This document shows, one piece after another, positions 35,114 through 43,472 of a DNA stretch of 64,000 nucleotides. Below the pieces are notes generated by a model. That model was not told where the DNA came from and ran no database searches. It was given only the letters and a program-made list of their open reading frames with translations. Location of the stretch: contig NZ_AP022870.1 of the NCBI RefSeq assembly GCF_011764545.1, forward strand, positions 1,286,001 through 1,350,000. The letters run 5' to 3'. Position 1 is the first letter of the stretch, and each line of letters opens with the position of its first letter. The translations under genes and the position numbers were made by a program. Source of the DNA: Phytohabitans flavus. Lineage in GTDB: Bacteria; Actinomycetota; Actinomycetes; Mycobacteriales; Micromonosporaceae.

Positions 35114-35812
35114 GTGCGCTATCTGGTTGATGTCATCGGGACGTACCTGCGGATCCTTCTGGAGTTGGAGGAGGAGCAGGTGGTGCCTCGCCAGGCACGT
35201 GTCGCGGAGCGTGTGCGTCATAGCCTGGCCAGGGTGAACCAGGTGACGGCGCGGTTGGTGCGGTCCGGGTTGGTGCTTGCGTTGGATGACCGACGTTTGG
35301 TGTTGACGGAGGCCGGTCGCGTACACGCGGAGGCGGTGATGCGCCGGCATCGGCTCGCTGAAGCGTTCCTCGTGGACGTCGTCGGGGTGGCGTATGAGGA
35401 CGCGCATGCCGAGGCGTGCCAGTGGCAGCACGTGTTGTCAATGCCTGCGGAGCGGCGGATCTACCAGTTGCTGGGGCGCCCGTCCCGGTCCCCGTACGGA
35501 AACCCGATTCCTGCTCTGGCGGCGCTGGGCGGGCCATCTGCTGTCCACGACGATCTCGACGGCGAGCAGACGTTGCTTGCGTACGGGCGTGGTGGCGAGT
35601 TGACCATCAGCCGGATCTGCGAGGGAGCCCAGCGGGATGCCGGGCTATTGCGGGCCTTCCGAGTCGCGGGTGTCGGCCCAGGGGTGCGGATGACCGCGAA
35701 CTGGGTGGACGGCGGGGTTCTGGTGACGGGTAACGGCACGGCCTCCTACCTGAGCCGGAACATGGCTGGCCTGGTCTTCGTGTTGGCGCAGCGGCCGGCG
35801 GACGACTACTGA
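35114..35812 (+). CDS. DtxR/IdeR-family metal-dependent repressor with altered metal site
   Basis: 232 residues from the GTG at 35114 (GGGAG about seven bases upstream). It aligns along its length with DtxR: LVDVIGTYLRILLELEEE, the HTH, then VMRRHRLAEAFL, HAEACQWQHVLS and RSPYGNPIPALAALG, plus a C-terminal SH3-like domain. The ancillary-site ligands His79, Glu83 and His98 are kept. In the primary site Cys102 and His106 are kept, but Met10 is Thr and Glu105 is Gln (numbering of the diphtheria protein). The metal it senses may therefore differ from Fe2+ or Mn2+. No target gene is adjacent except the antisense-overlapping GtrA gene. Confidence 0.85.
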   Translation: MRYLVDVIGTYLRILLELEEEQVVPRQARVAERVRHSLARVNQVTARLVRSGLVLALDDRRLVLTEAGRVHAEAVMRRHRLAEAFLVDVVGVAYEDAHAEACQWQHVLSMPAERRIYQLLGRPSRSPYGNPIPALAALGGPSAVHDDLDGEQTLLAYGRGGELTISRICEGAQRDAGLLRAFRVAGVGPGVRMTANWVDGGVLVTGNGTASYLSRNMAGLVFVLAQRPADDY

Positions 35813-36250
35813 CAGTCTTGGCCTTGTGGTGCTGGCGGTGTTACGGCGGAATGTCCACCAGCGGTAGAGCACGTAGTTGAACACCAGGTTGGTGGCCCCA
35901 GCGACGATCCGGGCGGCGATCAGCGGTAGACCGATGGCCTGCAGCGCGAGTACCGCGATCAAGGTCAGCAGGTAGTCGCCGAGCACCTGTGGCACGAACC
36001 GGGCCAGTTGCGGCCCGACGGCGTGGCCGTTGGCGCGGAACGCGAGGTGTCGGTTGAGGGCGAAGTTGAGTGTGTAGGTTGCCCAGAAAGCGAGCGTGAC
36101 CGTTACCGGGCTCGGCAGGGGCGTGTACCGGTTCAGCAGGGTCAGCGTGGTCAGGTCGAAGGCGAATCCGACGGCCGCCAGGGCGGCGAACCGTGGGAAC
36201 GGATGGTCCCAGACCACGGCGAGGCGCCGGCGATGATCCACGGGCGGCAC
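35645..36250 (-). CDS. GtrA-family membrane protein
   Basis: Up to 201 residues from a GTG at 36250. Four membrane helices typical of GtrA are clear (FAALAAVGFAFDLTTLTLLN; VTLAFWATYTLNFALNRHLAF; LGDYLLTLIAVLALQAIG; ARIVAGATNLVFNYVLYRWWTF). The family domain ends at about 35840; the last 60 residues are antisense to the end of the DtxR gene and look non-functional, so the original stop was probably lost. GtrA proteins help move or use polyprenyl-linked sugars; in mycobacteria a GtrA protein (Rv3789) precedes dprE1-dprE2, remnants of which lie 6 kb away here. Confidence 0.8.
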   Translation of the reverse strand: MPPVDHRRRLAVVWDHPFPRFAALAAVGFAFDLTTLTLLNRYTPLPSPVTVTLAFWATYTLNFALNRHLAFRANGHAVGPQLARFVPQVLGDYLLTLIAVLALQAIGLPLIAARIVAGATNLVFNYVLYRWWTFRRNTASTTRPRLSVVVRRPLRQHEDQASHVPAQVGGRAVTRHQNPAVHPVRGHPHPWADTRDSEGPQ

Positions 36251-36312
36251 CGTAGGCGGCCGATCCTGAACGTGGCCTGAACGCCCTGCTCCGGCGTGTT
36301 GGTCGCGGCCGT

Positions 36313-36329
36313 TTCAGCCGAGGTTCAGC
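36313..36329 (+). promoter_or_regulatory. TTCAG direct repeat upstream of response regulator gene
   Basis: TTCAGCCGAGGTTCAGC: two TTCAGC half-sites exactly 11 bases apart (one helical turn), 25-40 bases before the GTG at 36354. This is the form of site bound by tandem OmpR/PhoP-type regulators, and the same repeat recurs at 40954-40996 and, in weaker form, at 44200-44217. Confidence 0.6.
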
Positions 36330-36353
36330 TTGCCCTGGCGAGGATGGCCGGTT

Positions 36354-37031
36354 GTGCGGGTGTTGGTTGTGGAGGACGAGCCGCGGCTCGCCGAGGGGCT
36401 ACGGGTGGGGCTGGTTGCTGATGGGTTCGCTGTGGACGTCGCGGAGACCGGGACCGATGGGCTGTGGTTGGCCCGCGAGGAGCCGTTCGACGCCATCGTG
36501 CTCGACCTCATGTTGCCGGGGCTGAACGGCTACCAGGTGTGCCGCATTCTCCGTGAGGAGCGGAACTGGACTCCGATCCTCATCCTTACCGCGAAGGACG
36601 GCGAGTGGGACGAGGTGGAGGGCCTCGACACCGGCGCCGACGACTACCTCACTAAGCCGTTCTCGCATGCGGTCCTTGTCGCCCGGCTGCGCGCGTTGCT
36701 GCGGCGTGGTGCGCGTGAGCGGCCGGCGGTGCTGTCGGCCGGGGACGTGCGCCTGGATCCCGCCTCCCGCAAGGCTTCTCGCGGTGCCGTCGCGCTCGAC
36801 CTGACCAGCCGGGAGTTGGCGCTGCTGGAGTTCATGCTGCGGCGCCGCGGCGAGGTGGTCAGCAAACGGGAGATTCTCGCGCACGTGTGGGACTTCGACT
36901 TCGACGGCAGCCCGAACATCGTCGAGGTTTACGTGCGGCGCCTGCGGGACAAGCTGGACCGGCCGTTCGGGCGCGCGTCGATCGAGACGTTACGTGGCTC
37001 GGGCTACCGGCTGGCCGCCGATGGCGGCTGA
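36354..37031 (+). CDS. OmpR-family response regulator
   Basis: 225 residues from the GTG at 36354 (MRVLVVEDEP). The receiver domain has the acidic pair DE, the phosphorylation Asp in VLDLMLPG and Lys in DYLTKPFSH; the winged-helix domain ends with NIVEVYVRRLRDKLDRPFG and IETLRGSGYRLA. It overlaps the kinase gene by 11 bases, so the pair is translationally coupled. The upstream TTCAG repeat suggests autoregulation. The two other response regulators in the window (43.5 and 44.2 kb) are close paralogues. Confidence 0.95.
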   Translation: MRVLVVEDEPRLAEGLRVGLVADGFAVDVAETGTDGLWLAREEPFDAIVLDLMLPGLNGYQVCRILREERNWTPILILTAKDGEWDEVEGLDTGADDYLTKPFSHAVLVARLRALLRRGARERPAVLSAGDVRLDPASRKASRGAVALDLTSRELALLEFMLRRRGEVVSKREILAHVWDFDFDGSPNIVEVYVRRLRDKLDRPFGRASIETLRGSGYRLAADGG

Positions 37032-38418
37032 ACGGGTACGCCGCGCCGTGGGGGTTCTGCGCGGGTCGGTCCGGGTAAGGACGACCGCCGTCGCTGTCGC
37101 GGTGGTCGGCGTGAGCCTGCTGATCGGGGCGGTCGCGCTGGTGGTCAGCCTGGACGTGCTGCTCAAGCGGGAGCTGGGGGCGACGATGGCGGTGCGGGCG
37201 GCCGAGACCGCGCACGCGATCGGTTCCGGTGTGGACCCGGTGGTGTCGGTGGCCGGCGACGACGACCTGGTGGTCCAGGTGCTTGGCGGCTCGGGTGAGG
37301 TGCTCGCGGCGAGTCCCAACGCGGCTGGCCGGCCGGCGTTGGCCCGCATCGCTCCGGGGACGTCTCGTGAGACGCCGGTACCGTTCGACGACGACGAGTT
37401 TCTGGTTGTGGCGGCCGCCGCGGGCGACGGCCGGGTCGTGCTGGTGGGACACAGCATCGACGGTGTGACCGGGTCGACCCGGGCGCTGACCGCCCTCCTG
37501 GCGGTCGGCCTGCCCGCGCTGCTCGCCGTCGTCGGCGTCACGGCTTGGCGGGCGATCGGCCGCGCGCTGGCGCCGGTCGACGCGATCCGGGCCGAGGTCG
37601 ACGAGATCACCGGCACGCGGCTGGATCGGCGGGTGCCCCGCCCACCGTCGCACGACGAGATCGGGCGCCTGGCCGACACCATGAACCGGATGCTCCATCG
37701 ACTGGAACGCGCCCGCGACCGGGAGCGGCGGTTCATCGCGGACGCCTCGCACGAGCTCCGCTCGCCGATCGCCGCCATCCGCCAGCAGGCCGAGGTCGCG
37801 CTCGCCCACCCCGAGGCCCTACCGGATCGGGGCCTGGCCCGTGCCGTACACATTGAGGCTAGGCGTATGCAGACGCTGGTGGACGACCTGCTGCTGCTGG
37901 CCCAGGCGGACGAGGCCCGGCTGCCGTTCCGGCGTGCGGTGATCGACCTGGACGACGTGGCGTTCGCGGAGGCGCTGCGGATCCGGACGCAGGCGCCTCA
38001 CCTCGTGGTCGAGGTGAGGGACGTGTCGGCGGTACGCGTCGACGGCGACCCGCCGGCCCTGCGGCGGGTGTTGCGCAACCTTGGCGACAACGCCGCGCGG
38101 CACGCGCGCGAGCGGGTCGCGTTCGGCGTGAGCGAGGTGGACGGCTGGGCGCTGATGTGGGTGGACGACGACGGCCCCGGTGTCCCGCCCGCGGACCGGC
38201 AGCGGATCTTCGACCGGTTCGTCCGGTTGGACGACGGCCGTGACCGCGCCGGCGGCGGCAGCGGCCTCGGCCTTGCCATCGTCGCGGAGGTCATCTCCGC
38301 GCACCGCGGCACGGTCACCCTCACCGGCAGCCCGCTGGGTGGCGCCCGGCTGACCGTGCGACTGCCCCTCGGCGCCGCGGCTGTGGCCGGTGCGGCGGAT
38401 CGCGCGCGGGAGGGGTGA
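37021..38418 (+). CDS. Membrane sensor histidine kinase
   Basis: 465 residues from the ATG at 37021. One membrane helix near residues 22-47 (VAVAVVGVSLLIGAVALVVS) and a second near 160 (ALLAVGLPALLAVVGVTAW) flank a sensor domain of about 110 residues. HAMP and HisKA follow with the phospho-acceptor His in DASHELRSPIAA, then ATPase motifs NLGDNAARHA, DDDGPGVPP and GGGSGLGLAIV. Forms an operon with the response regulator upstream and, 77 bases downstream, a small PepSY protein, a frequent trio in actinomycetes sensing envelope conditions. Confidence 0.95.
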   Translation: MAAERVRRAVGVLRGSVRVRTTAVAVAVVGVSLLIGAVALVVSLDVLLKRELGATMAVRAAETAHAIGSGVDPVVSVAGDDDLVVQVLGGSGEVLAASPNAAGRPALARIAPGTSRETPVPFDDDEFLVVAAAAGDGRVVLVGHSIDGVTGSTRALTALLAVGLPALLAVVGVTAWRAIGRALAPVDAIRAEVDEITGTRLDRRVPRPPSHDEIGRLADTMNRMLHRLERARDRERRFIADASHELRSPIAAIRQQAEVALAHPEALPDRGLARAVHIEARRMQTLVDDLLLLAQADEARLPFRRAVIDLDDVAFAEALRIRTQAPHLVVEVRDVSAVRVDGDPPALRRVLRNLGDNAARHARERVAFGVSEVDGWALMWVDDDGPGVPPADRQRIFDRFVRLDDGRDRAGGGSGLGLAIVAEVISAHRGTVTLTGSPLGGARLTVRLPLGAAAVAGAADRAREG

Positions 38419-38495
38419 CAGGTTCAGCGTCGCGTCAGGTCCTGCGGGCCATGCTTCCCAGCGCAAGGAAGACGGCACGAACAGGAGGACGTGGA

Positions 38496-38828
38496 ATGAG
38501 AAGGCGCACACGATGGGTCATCGGCGCGGTGGCGGCTGGCGTCGTCGCCTCCGGCGCGGTCAGCGGCGTAGCGATCGCCGGCGCGGGCGAGGTCGACACG
38601 CCCATCACCGGAGACGCGCTGGCCAAGGCGGAGGCGGCCGCCCTCGCGTACGTCGGCGAGGGGAAGGTTACCGCTACCGAGGCAGGCGACGAGGACAGCT
38701 TCTACGAGGTCGAGGTGACCCTGCCGGACGGCGGCCAGGTCGATGTGCAGCTGGACGAGGCGTTCACGGTCGTCGGAAAGAAGGCAGACGCCGCAGACGG
38801 CGACGCCAGCGAGAACGCCAACGGCTGA
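38496..38828 (+). CDS. Small exported PepSY-domain protein
   Basis: 110 residues from the ATG at 38496, with AGGAGG upstream; an earlier in-frame ATG at 38415 overlaps the kinase gene and has no such site. A signal peptide or anchor (WVIGAVAAGVVASGAVSGVAIAG) precedes one PepSY module (ITGDALAKAEAAALAYVGEGKV, FYEVEVTLPDGGQVDVQLDEAFTVV). PepSY proteins next to two-component systems are thought to modulate the sensor or bind peptides outside the cell. The 3' end overlaps the converging kinase remnant by about 65 bases. Confidence 0.85.
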   Translation: MRRRTRWVIGAVAAGVVASGAVSGVAIAGAGEVDTPITGDALAKAEAAALAYVGEGKVTATEAGDEDSFYEVEVTLPDGGQVDVQLDEAFTVVGKKADAADGDASENANG

Positions 38829-39730
38829 TCGGCGTGGCGGGCGGTTCTGGGCGGCCGGGCACCGTGGGTACCGGTCGCCCAGGCGCGACGCGGACAGCGG
38901 CTACGGCGACAGTGCCGGCACCGGGGCGGCTGTGGATGGTCAGGCGGCCGCCATCGTCCGCGACGAGCTGGGCCAATAAGCGAAGGCCGACATGGCCGGC
39001 CGATGGCGGTCGGTCCGGGTCGAAGCCGGCCCCATCGTCGCAGACGCTGAGTAGCAGCTCGCTGGTTTCGGTGGTGGTGAGGCCGATCCGTACGCGGCGG
39101 CGGGCGTTGGCGTGTCGCAGGGCGTTGCGCAGAAGCTCGGTGGCGATCTGGTGGAGCATTGCGATCGTCGCTGGGGCCACCGGTACCGCCGTGTCGACGG
39201 TGAGTTCGACTGGCGTGTCGTGGTCGGGGAGCTCGGCGTGCACCTGGGCGATCGCGTCACGCAGGGCTGCGGCGGGGTCGTCGCCGGCGGCCGGCAGCAG
39301 GTCGGTCAGCAAGGTGCGCAGTTGGCTCAGCTCGGCGGTCACCAGCCGGTGTGCGCGAGCGACCAGTTCGGCGCCGGCCGCGGTGGTAGCGGCGCGTTCC
39401 AACAGCAGGCCGGTGGCGGACAGGTCGGGGATCACCGTGTCGTGGAGACGGCGGGCGATCCCGTGCCGGGTGCGTTCGGCGGCGGCGAGCCCGTAGCGCA
39501 GGGCGGCGTGTCGCTCGTCGTAGTCCCGTCGGACGCGTCGGGCATGTGCGAGCGAGACGGGGAGTAGGGCGATCGTGGCCAGGCACAGGCCGGCCAGGAC
39601 GATCGGGAGGGCGGCCAGGACGCCGCGCTGGGTGGTTCCGGTGACGTCGAGCGGCAGGTAGAGCTCGAGGCTGGCGTCGTTGCCGCCTGAGTCGCGGAAG
39701 CCGAAGAACACCTCCACGTGGGCGGTACGG
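38764..39730 (-). pseudogene. NarL-type sensor histidine kinase, 5'-truncated
   Basis: About 320 residues remain. HisKA_3 is intact with the His in ARRLHDTVIPDLSATG, and the ATPase domain has TELLRNALRHANARRR and DDGAGFDP followed by GHVGLRLLAQLV. One membrane helix is left (VLAALPIVLAGLCLATIALLPV) behind a stub of the sensor domain (FRDSGGNDASLELYLPLDV). Upstream of about 39730 the sequence is an ABC ATPase read the other way, so the N-terminal half, start codon and promoter were deleted. No cognate response regulator lies beside it. Confidence 0.75.
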
Positions 39731-39749
39731 CGACCAGGCCGACGCGCCG

Positions 39750-40294
39750 TCGCCGCCACCTTGCGCGCGACCGGCACCACCACCTTGCTGGTCACCCACG
39801 ACCAGGCCGAGGCGATGACCCTGGCCAGCCGGGTCGCGCTGCTGCGCGACGGCGTGATCCGCCAGCACGGCACACCGCGGGACCTCTACCTGTGCCCGGC
39901 AGACCACGACGTCGCCGCCTTCGTCGGCGACGTCACCGTCCTGCCCGCCACCTTCCGTGGCGATACCGCCGACACCCCGCTCGGCCCGGTCGCGCTCCGC
40001 ACCCGCCACGACGGCGAGGGTCTGGTGTTGGTGCGCCCCGAACAGCTCCAGCCATCCGTCGGCGGCGTCGAGGCCCTGGTCGCCGCGGTCGAGTTCCAAG
40101 GAACCAGCGGCCTGGTCCACCTCGCCCGCGCCGGCGATCGGTACACTGCGCGCTGGACCGCCCACCTGCTGGCCGCCCCCGGAACCACCGTTCGAGTCCG
40201 GGTACACGGCCCGGCCGTCCTTGTCACCGACACCGCGTCCCCCGACGCCGTCCGGTCCGCGGCCGGCCCAGTGCGGCAGGACAGCAACAGATGA
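39750..40294 (+). pseudogene. ABC transporter ATPase C-terminal remnant (PotA/FbpC type)
   Basis: About 180 residues starting inside the ATPase at ATLRATGTTTLLVTHDQAEAM (H-loop His present), followed by ASRVALLRDGVIRQHGTPRDLY and a TOBE-type C-terminal domain (PLGPVALRTRHDGEGLVLVRPEQL, VEFQGTSGLVHLA). The Walker A, signature and Walker B motifs are missing. This type energises iron(III) or polyamine importers; no permease or binding protein is nearby. Its 5' end abuts the 5' end of the truncated kinase. Confidence 0.75.
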
Positions 40295-40304
40295 TCTCCA
40301 CGTA

Positions 40305-40931
40305 CTACCGGGCGGGGGTCGACGTTTGCTGGCGGCGGCGCCGCGAGCGCAGGGCCTGCACGGCGATGGGTGCCACGGAGACGGCGACGATGCCGACCAG
40401 GATCAGTTCGATGTTGTTCTTGACGAAGGCGATCTGCCCGAGGAAATAGCCCAGGATCGTGACGCCGGAGCCCCACAGGACGCCGCCGACGACGTTGAAG
40501 GTGACGAAGGTGCGGTAGGGCATGTGGGCGGCGCCGGCGACGATCGGCGTGAAGGTGCGCACGATAGGCACGAACCGGGCCAGTACCACCGAACGTGCTC
40601 CGTGGCGCTCGAAGAAGGCCTCCGCTCGCTGCAGGTGCTCGCGGCGGAACAGGCGGGAGTCCGGGCGTCGGAACAGTCGCGGCCCCAGACGCCGGCCGAA
40701 CAGGTAACCGACCTGGTCACCGGCGACGGCCGCGACCGCGATGAGCGCGCACAGCAGCGGCAGTGGCAGGTTCAGGTAGCGGCCGTCCGCGACCAGCAGC
40801 CCGGCGGTGAACAGCAGGGAGTCGCCGGGCAGGAAGAACCCGATCAGCAGCCCGGACTCGGCGAAGACGATCACCAGGATGCCGAGCACCCCGAAGGTGG
40901 ACACGAGCCACTGCGGGCTGAGCAGATGCAT
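40305..40931 (-). CDS. DedA-family membrane protein
   Basis: 208 residues. Family motifs are FAESGLLIGFFLPGDSLLFTAG, the ARFVPIVRTFTPIVAGAAHM segment with its conserved Arg, and FNVVGGVLWGSGV. Members of this superfamily include the undecaprenyl-phosphate flippase UptA and other lipid flippases acting in envelope recycling, though many paralogues are untested. It is divergent from a PAP2 phosphatase; between them two back-to-back pairs of TTCAGG repeats suggest both genes answer to the same response regulator. Confidence 0.9.
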   Translation of the reverse strand: MHLLSPQWLVSTFGVLGILVIVFAESGLLIGFFLPGDSLLFTAGLLVADGRYLNLPLPLLCALIAVAAVAGDQVGYLFGRRLGPRLFRRPDSRLFRREHLQRAEAFFERHGARSVVLARFVPIVRTFTPIVAGAAHMPYRTFVTFNVVGGVLWGSGVTILGYFLGQIAFVKNNIELILVGIVAVSVAPIAVQALRSRRRRQQTSTPAR

Positions 40932-40953
40932 GCCGCGACGGTAGGAGCGGCGA

Positions 40954-40996
40954 CCTGAAAGCAGCCTGAAGATGCGCTGTTCAGGCTCGCTTCAGG
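40954..40996. promoter_or_regulatory. Divergent double TTCAGG operator
   Basis: CCTGAA at 40954-40959 and 40965-40970, then TTCAGG at 40980-40985 and 40991-40996. Each pair has an exact 11-base period and the two pairs face opposite ways, one for the dedA-type gene and one for the PAP2 gene. The layout is what an OmpR-type activator serving a divergent promoter would need. Confidence 0.7.
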
Positions 40997-41018
40997 TACC
41001 CCTGGCCACGATGTCCCG

Positions 41019-41729
41019 ATGCGATTTCCCTCGCCGAGGGTGATGGCGCGGACGGCAATCGTCGCAGCGGCCGCCTTCGTGATGCTCACCTGCATGGTGG
41101 CGCGGTACGGGGCGACAGTCGGCGGTGCCGACCGCGTGGTGAGCGATCACGCGCGGTCGTTCGCCCTGACGCACCCGGGGTGGCGGGTCTTCTGGTCTGC
41201 GGTCACGCACACCGCGGATCCGCCGGTGCTGCTGTGCGCGGTCGCCGCCGCGGTCGCCTGGCTGGTGTGGCGCCGCCGGTACCGGGCCGCGGCGTTCACG
41301 GTCGCCGCCACGGTGAGCGCGAGGATCGTACGACTCGGCGTGCTGTACGCGGTCGGCCGGCCGCGGCCAGCGGGGCGGCTCACCGCGTCAGCCGGCTGGG
41401 CGTACCCGTCCGGGCACACCACGAGCGCCACCGTCACCGCTCTGACCGTCGCGCTTGTGGCGCTACTGGTCGCCCGGAACGCGACGGTGCGCACGCTCGT
41501 CCCGCTGGTCGCGGTGGCTTGGGCGGTGCTGGTCGGGTGCAGCCGGGTCGCGCTGGTCGCGCACTGGCCCACCGACGTGGTCGCCGGCTGGCTGCTGGGC
41601 GCCGCCGCGACCTTTCTGCTCGGGTGGGCGCTGTCGGGTGCGCCGGGCCGGCCGAGGACGGCGCGGCGCAGCGGCGCGGGCAGCAGGCGCAGCCCAGCGG
41701 TCACCGGGCGTAGCGGGGCGGGGATGTAG
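41019..41729 (+). CDS. PAP2-family membrane phosphatase
   Basis: 236 residues from the ATG at 41019. Membrane helices alternate with the phosphatase motifs: GRPRPAGR (motif 1 region), YPSGHTTS (motif 2) and SRVALVAHWPTD (motif 3, SRx5HxxxD). It is likely to dephosphorylate undecaprenyl diphosphate or another lipid phosphate at the outer face of the membrane. The last 30 residues (PGRPRTARRSGAGSRRSP onward) are antisense to the dprE2-like remnant and look like read-through after loss of the native end, so the 3' end is probably rearranged. Confidence 0.85.
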   Translation: MRFPSPRVMARTAIVAAAAFVMLTCMVARYGATVGGADRVVSDHARSFALTHPGWRVFWSAVTHTADPPVLLCAVAAAVAWLVWRRRYRAAAFTVAATVSARIVRLGVLYAVGRPRPAGRLTASAGWAYPSGHTTSATVTALTVALVALLVARNATVRTLVPLVAVAWAVLVGCSRVALVAHWPTDVVAGWLLGAAATFLLGWALSGAPGRPRTARRSGAGSRRSPAVTGRSGAGM

Positions 41730-42083
41730 ACCACGCTGGCGCGGCCGTGCAGGGCCGCCGCCACTTGCACGGCCACCTGGTCCGGGCCGACGGTGAACGG
41801 CACGTCCGGCAGCCCCGCGGTCATCCGAGTGCGTACCTGCCCGGGCCGCACCACGAGCACCCGGGCGCCCGTGCCACGGACCATCTGACCCAGGCCGCGG
41901 GCGTACGCGTCGAGTCCGGCCTTGGCCGCCGCGTACGTGTGTACTTCGCACCGGGGCAGCATCGCGGCGACCGAGGAGAGCACCACGAGGTCGCCGTGTC
42001 CCTGCGTGGCGAGGTGGAGCGCGGCGGCGTGGGCGGCGACCGCCGGGCCAAGCAGGTTGGTGCGCAGCGCCCGCTCACTCCAG
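41640..42083 (-). pseudogene. dprE2: DprE2-like short-chain dehydrogenase remnant
   Basis: About 145 residues beginning mid-protein at ERALRTNLLGPAVAAHAAALHLA, then GDLVVLSSVAAMLPRCEVHTYAAAKAGLDAYARGL in outline with the YxxxK catalytic pair, VLVVRPGQVRTRMTAGL and ALRPV-like LRPVTAGLRLLPAPLRR. The N-terminal NAD-binding motif is missing because it is joined to the DprE1-like remnant, and the frame runs on into the PAP2 antisense without a native stop. In mycobacteria DprE2 completes epimerisation of decaprenylphosphoryl ribose to arabinose. It is non-functional here. Confidence 0.65.
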
Positions 42084-42427
42084 CGGGTGCAGCGCCGCGG
42101 CCAGCGGGACCAGCCGAGGCCGGGCGCCGGTGCGCGCAGTGGCCAGGCGTAGCCAGTTGGCGGCGGCGACAGCCGGCGAGGCGAGCAGGCCGCGCCCGGA
42201 CAGCCGCGGCAGCGGCATGGCCCGCACCGGCCGGTACGCCCACGCATGGCCGCCGCTGTTGTGCGCGGCGTCGCCGTACGCGCAGCCGCCACCGCGTGGG
42301 ATCAGGCCGCGTGGGCCAGCTTCGGCCAGCAGCCGCAGCCATTGCTCGTCGCTGTCGGGGCCGCCGTGACCGACCATCCGGCGGTCGCGCGTCCCCAGCC
42401 GGTTATCCGCTCGCGGGTGTCTGCCAT
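42075..42427 (-). pseudogene. dprE1: DprE1-like FAD oxidoreductase remnant
   Basis: An ATG at 42427 opens RITGWGRATA, the usual DprE1 N-terminus; after a one-base shift it continues DSDEQWLRLLAEAGPRGLIPRG and AYGDAAHNSGGHAW, the FAD-binding segment (with GGGCAYGD where GLGRSYGD is usual). It then jumps to MPLPRL, LLASPAVAAANWLR and ARPRLVPLAAALHPLE, a middle segment, and stops where the dprE2-like piece begins. About three quarters of the protein is missing. The gene order dprE1-dprE2 is retained, so the two come from one ancestral operon. Confidence 0.65.
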
Positions 42428-42501
42428 CGGCTTACGGTCGCGCCTGGCGGGTAAGAACTGCCTGAACCTTCAGCCGCTTCTTATCCCGCGGGGCGTACCA
42501 C

Positions 42502-43455
42502 GTGGGGGTGGTCGTAGCGATCCTGGCCCGTGCCGCGCCGCGGACGCTGCGCCGCGCGGCGGCCGTCGCCGCAAGCCCGTGGGCGCGCGGTGCGGTCCTG
42601 GTCGTCACGGTGGCCGCCGCGGTGTGGACGCTGAGTCGGCTGCCGGCCGCCTCGCCGTTGCCGCTGTTGCTGGCCGCGCTGCCGTGGATCGCCGGCAAGT
42701 ACCTGCTGTGCCCGCTGCGCTGGCACGCGTTGGCCGGCAGCGGGCGCAGCCGGTGGTGGCACATCCGGACGTACGCGGAAAGCGAACTGCTCGGTCAGCT
42801 CTCGCCTGGCCACGCCGGCGCGGACGTGTGGCGGGTGCACCGGCTGCACCGGGCCGGCATCGGCAAGGCGCCAGCGGTGGCGGGGGTGGCGCTAGACCGG
42901 CTGGTCGGCGCGGCCGGGGTGGCGCTCGCCGTGCTTGCCACGGGCACCGCGCTGCCCGGTCCGGTGCTGGGCGTGGCCGGTGTCGTGGCCGCCGCCGTGC
43001 TGGCGGCCGCGGTCACCCTGCGGGCCCGCCGCCCGCAGGCACTGGCCGGGGTGCGGCTGCGGCCCGGCCCGATCGCTGCCGGCCTGCTGCTGTCGGTGGG
43101 CTACCAGGCGTCCATCGCGGGCCTTGTGTTCGGGGCGGTCGCGGCCGTGGGCGGTCCGGTCGACCCGGTACGGCTACTGGCCGTCTTCGGGGCCAGCCAG
43201 GTCGCCGGGATCCTGCCCGGGTTCGCCGGTGCCAGCCCGCGCCACGGCGCCCTCGCGGTCGGTCTCACCACGCTCGGGCTGACCTGGACGGTCGCGCTCG
43301 CCGCCGCGGCTCTGGTAGCGCTGCTGCCGTGGGCGCCCGCGCTGCTGCTCGGCGGCGGCAGCCTCGCGGCCAGCCGCCTCTCGGCCACCCGCGCCGCCAC
43401 CGCCCGGGGTGACCGCCGGCCTGGCGGCGCCCGACCTGGCAGGCTTGGCGGGTAG
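42502..43455 (+). CDS. UPF0104/lysylphosphatidylglycerol-synthase-like membrane protein
   Basis: 317 residues from a GTG at 42502. About eight hydrophobic helices; the family stretch WRVHRLHRAGIGKAPAVAGVALDRLVGAAG in outline and FGASQVAGILPGFAGASPRHGALAVG (the latter with the conserved P-G-x-x-G-x-x-E-like loop, Glu replaced) mark it as a member of the AglD/YbhN/MprF-membrane-domain superfamily. These proteins probably flip lipids or lipid-linked sugars. It lies among polyprenyl-phosphate genes and is followed 18 bases later by a response-regulator fragment. Confidence 0.8.
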   Translation: MGVVVAILARAAPRTLRRAAAVAASPWARGAVLVVTVAAAVWTLSRLPAASPLPLLLAALPWIAGKYLLCPLRWHALAGSGRSRWWHIRTYAESELLGQLSPGHAGADVWRVHRLHRAGIGKAPAVAGVALDRLVGAAGVALAVLATGTALPGPVLGVAGVVAAAVLAAAVTLRARRPQALAGVRLRPGPIAAGLLLSVGYQASIAGLVFGAVAAVGGPVDPVRLLAVFGASQVAGILPGFAGASPRHGALAVGLTTLGLTWTVALAAAALVALLPWAPALLLGGGSLAASRLSATRAATARGDRRPGGARPGRLGG

Positions 43456-43472
43456 CCGGGGCAGGAGGTGCG

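Noticed and set aside
36859..37853. Long leftward frames antisense to the histidine kinase
   Set aside because: The kinase has all catalytic motifs on the + strand; the antisense frames lack any domain.
41147..41640. Leftward extension of the dprE2-like frame
   Set aside because: It runs antisense through the PAP2 gene and loses all similarity; only the part above about 41640 is SDR-like.
42450..42485. A further TTCAGG-type site before the UPF0104 gene
   Set aside because: CCTGAA and TTCAG occur close together at 42461-42473 but without the 11-base direct-repeat spacing, so it was not counted with the regulon.
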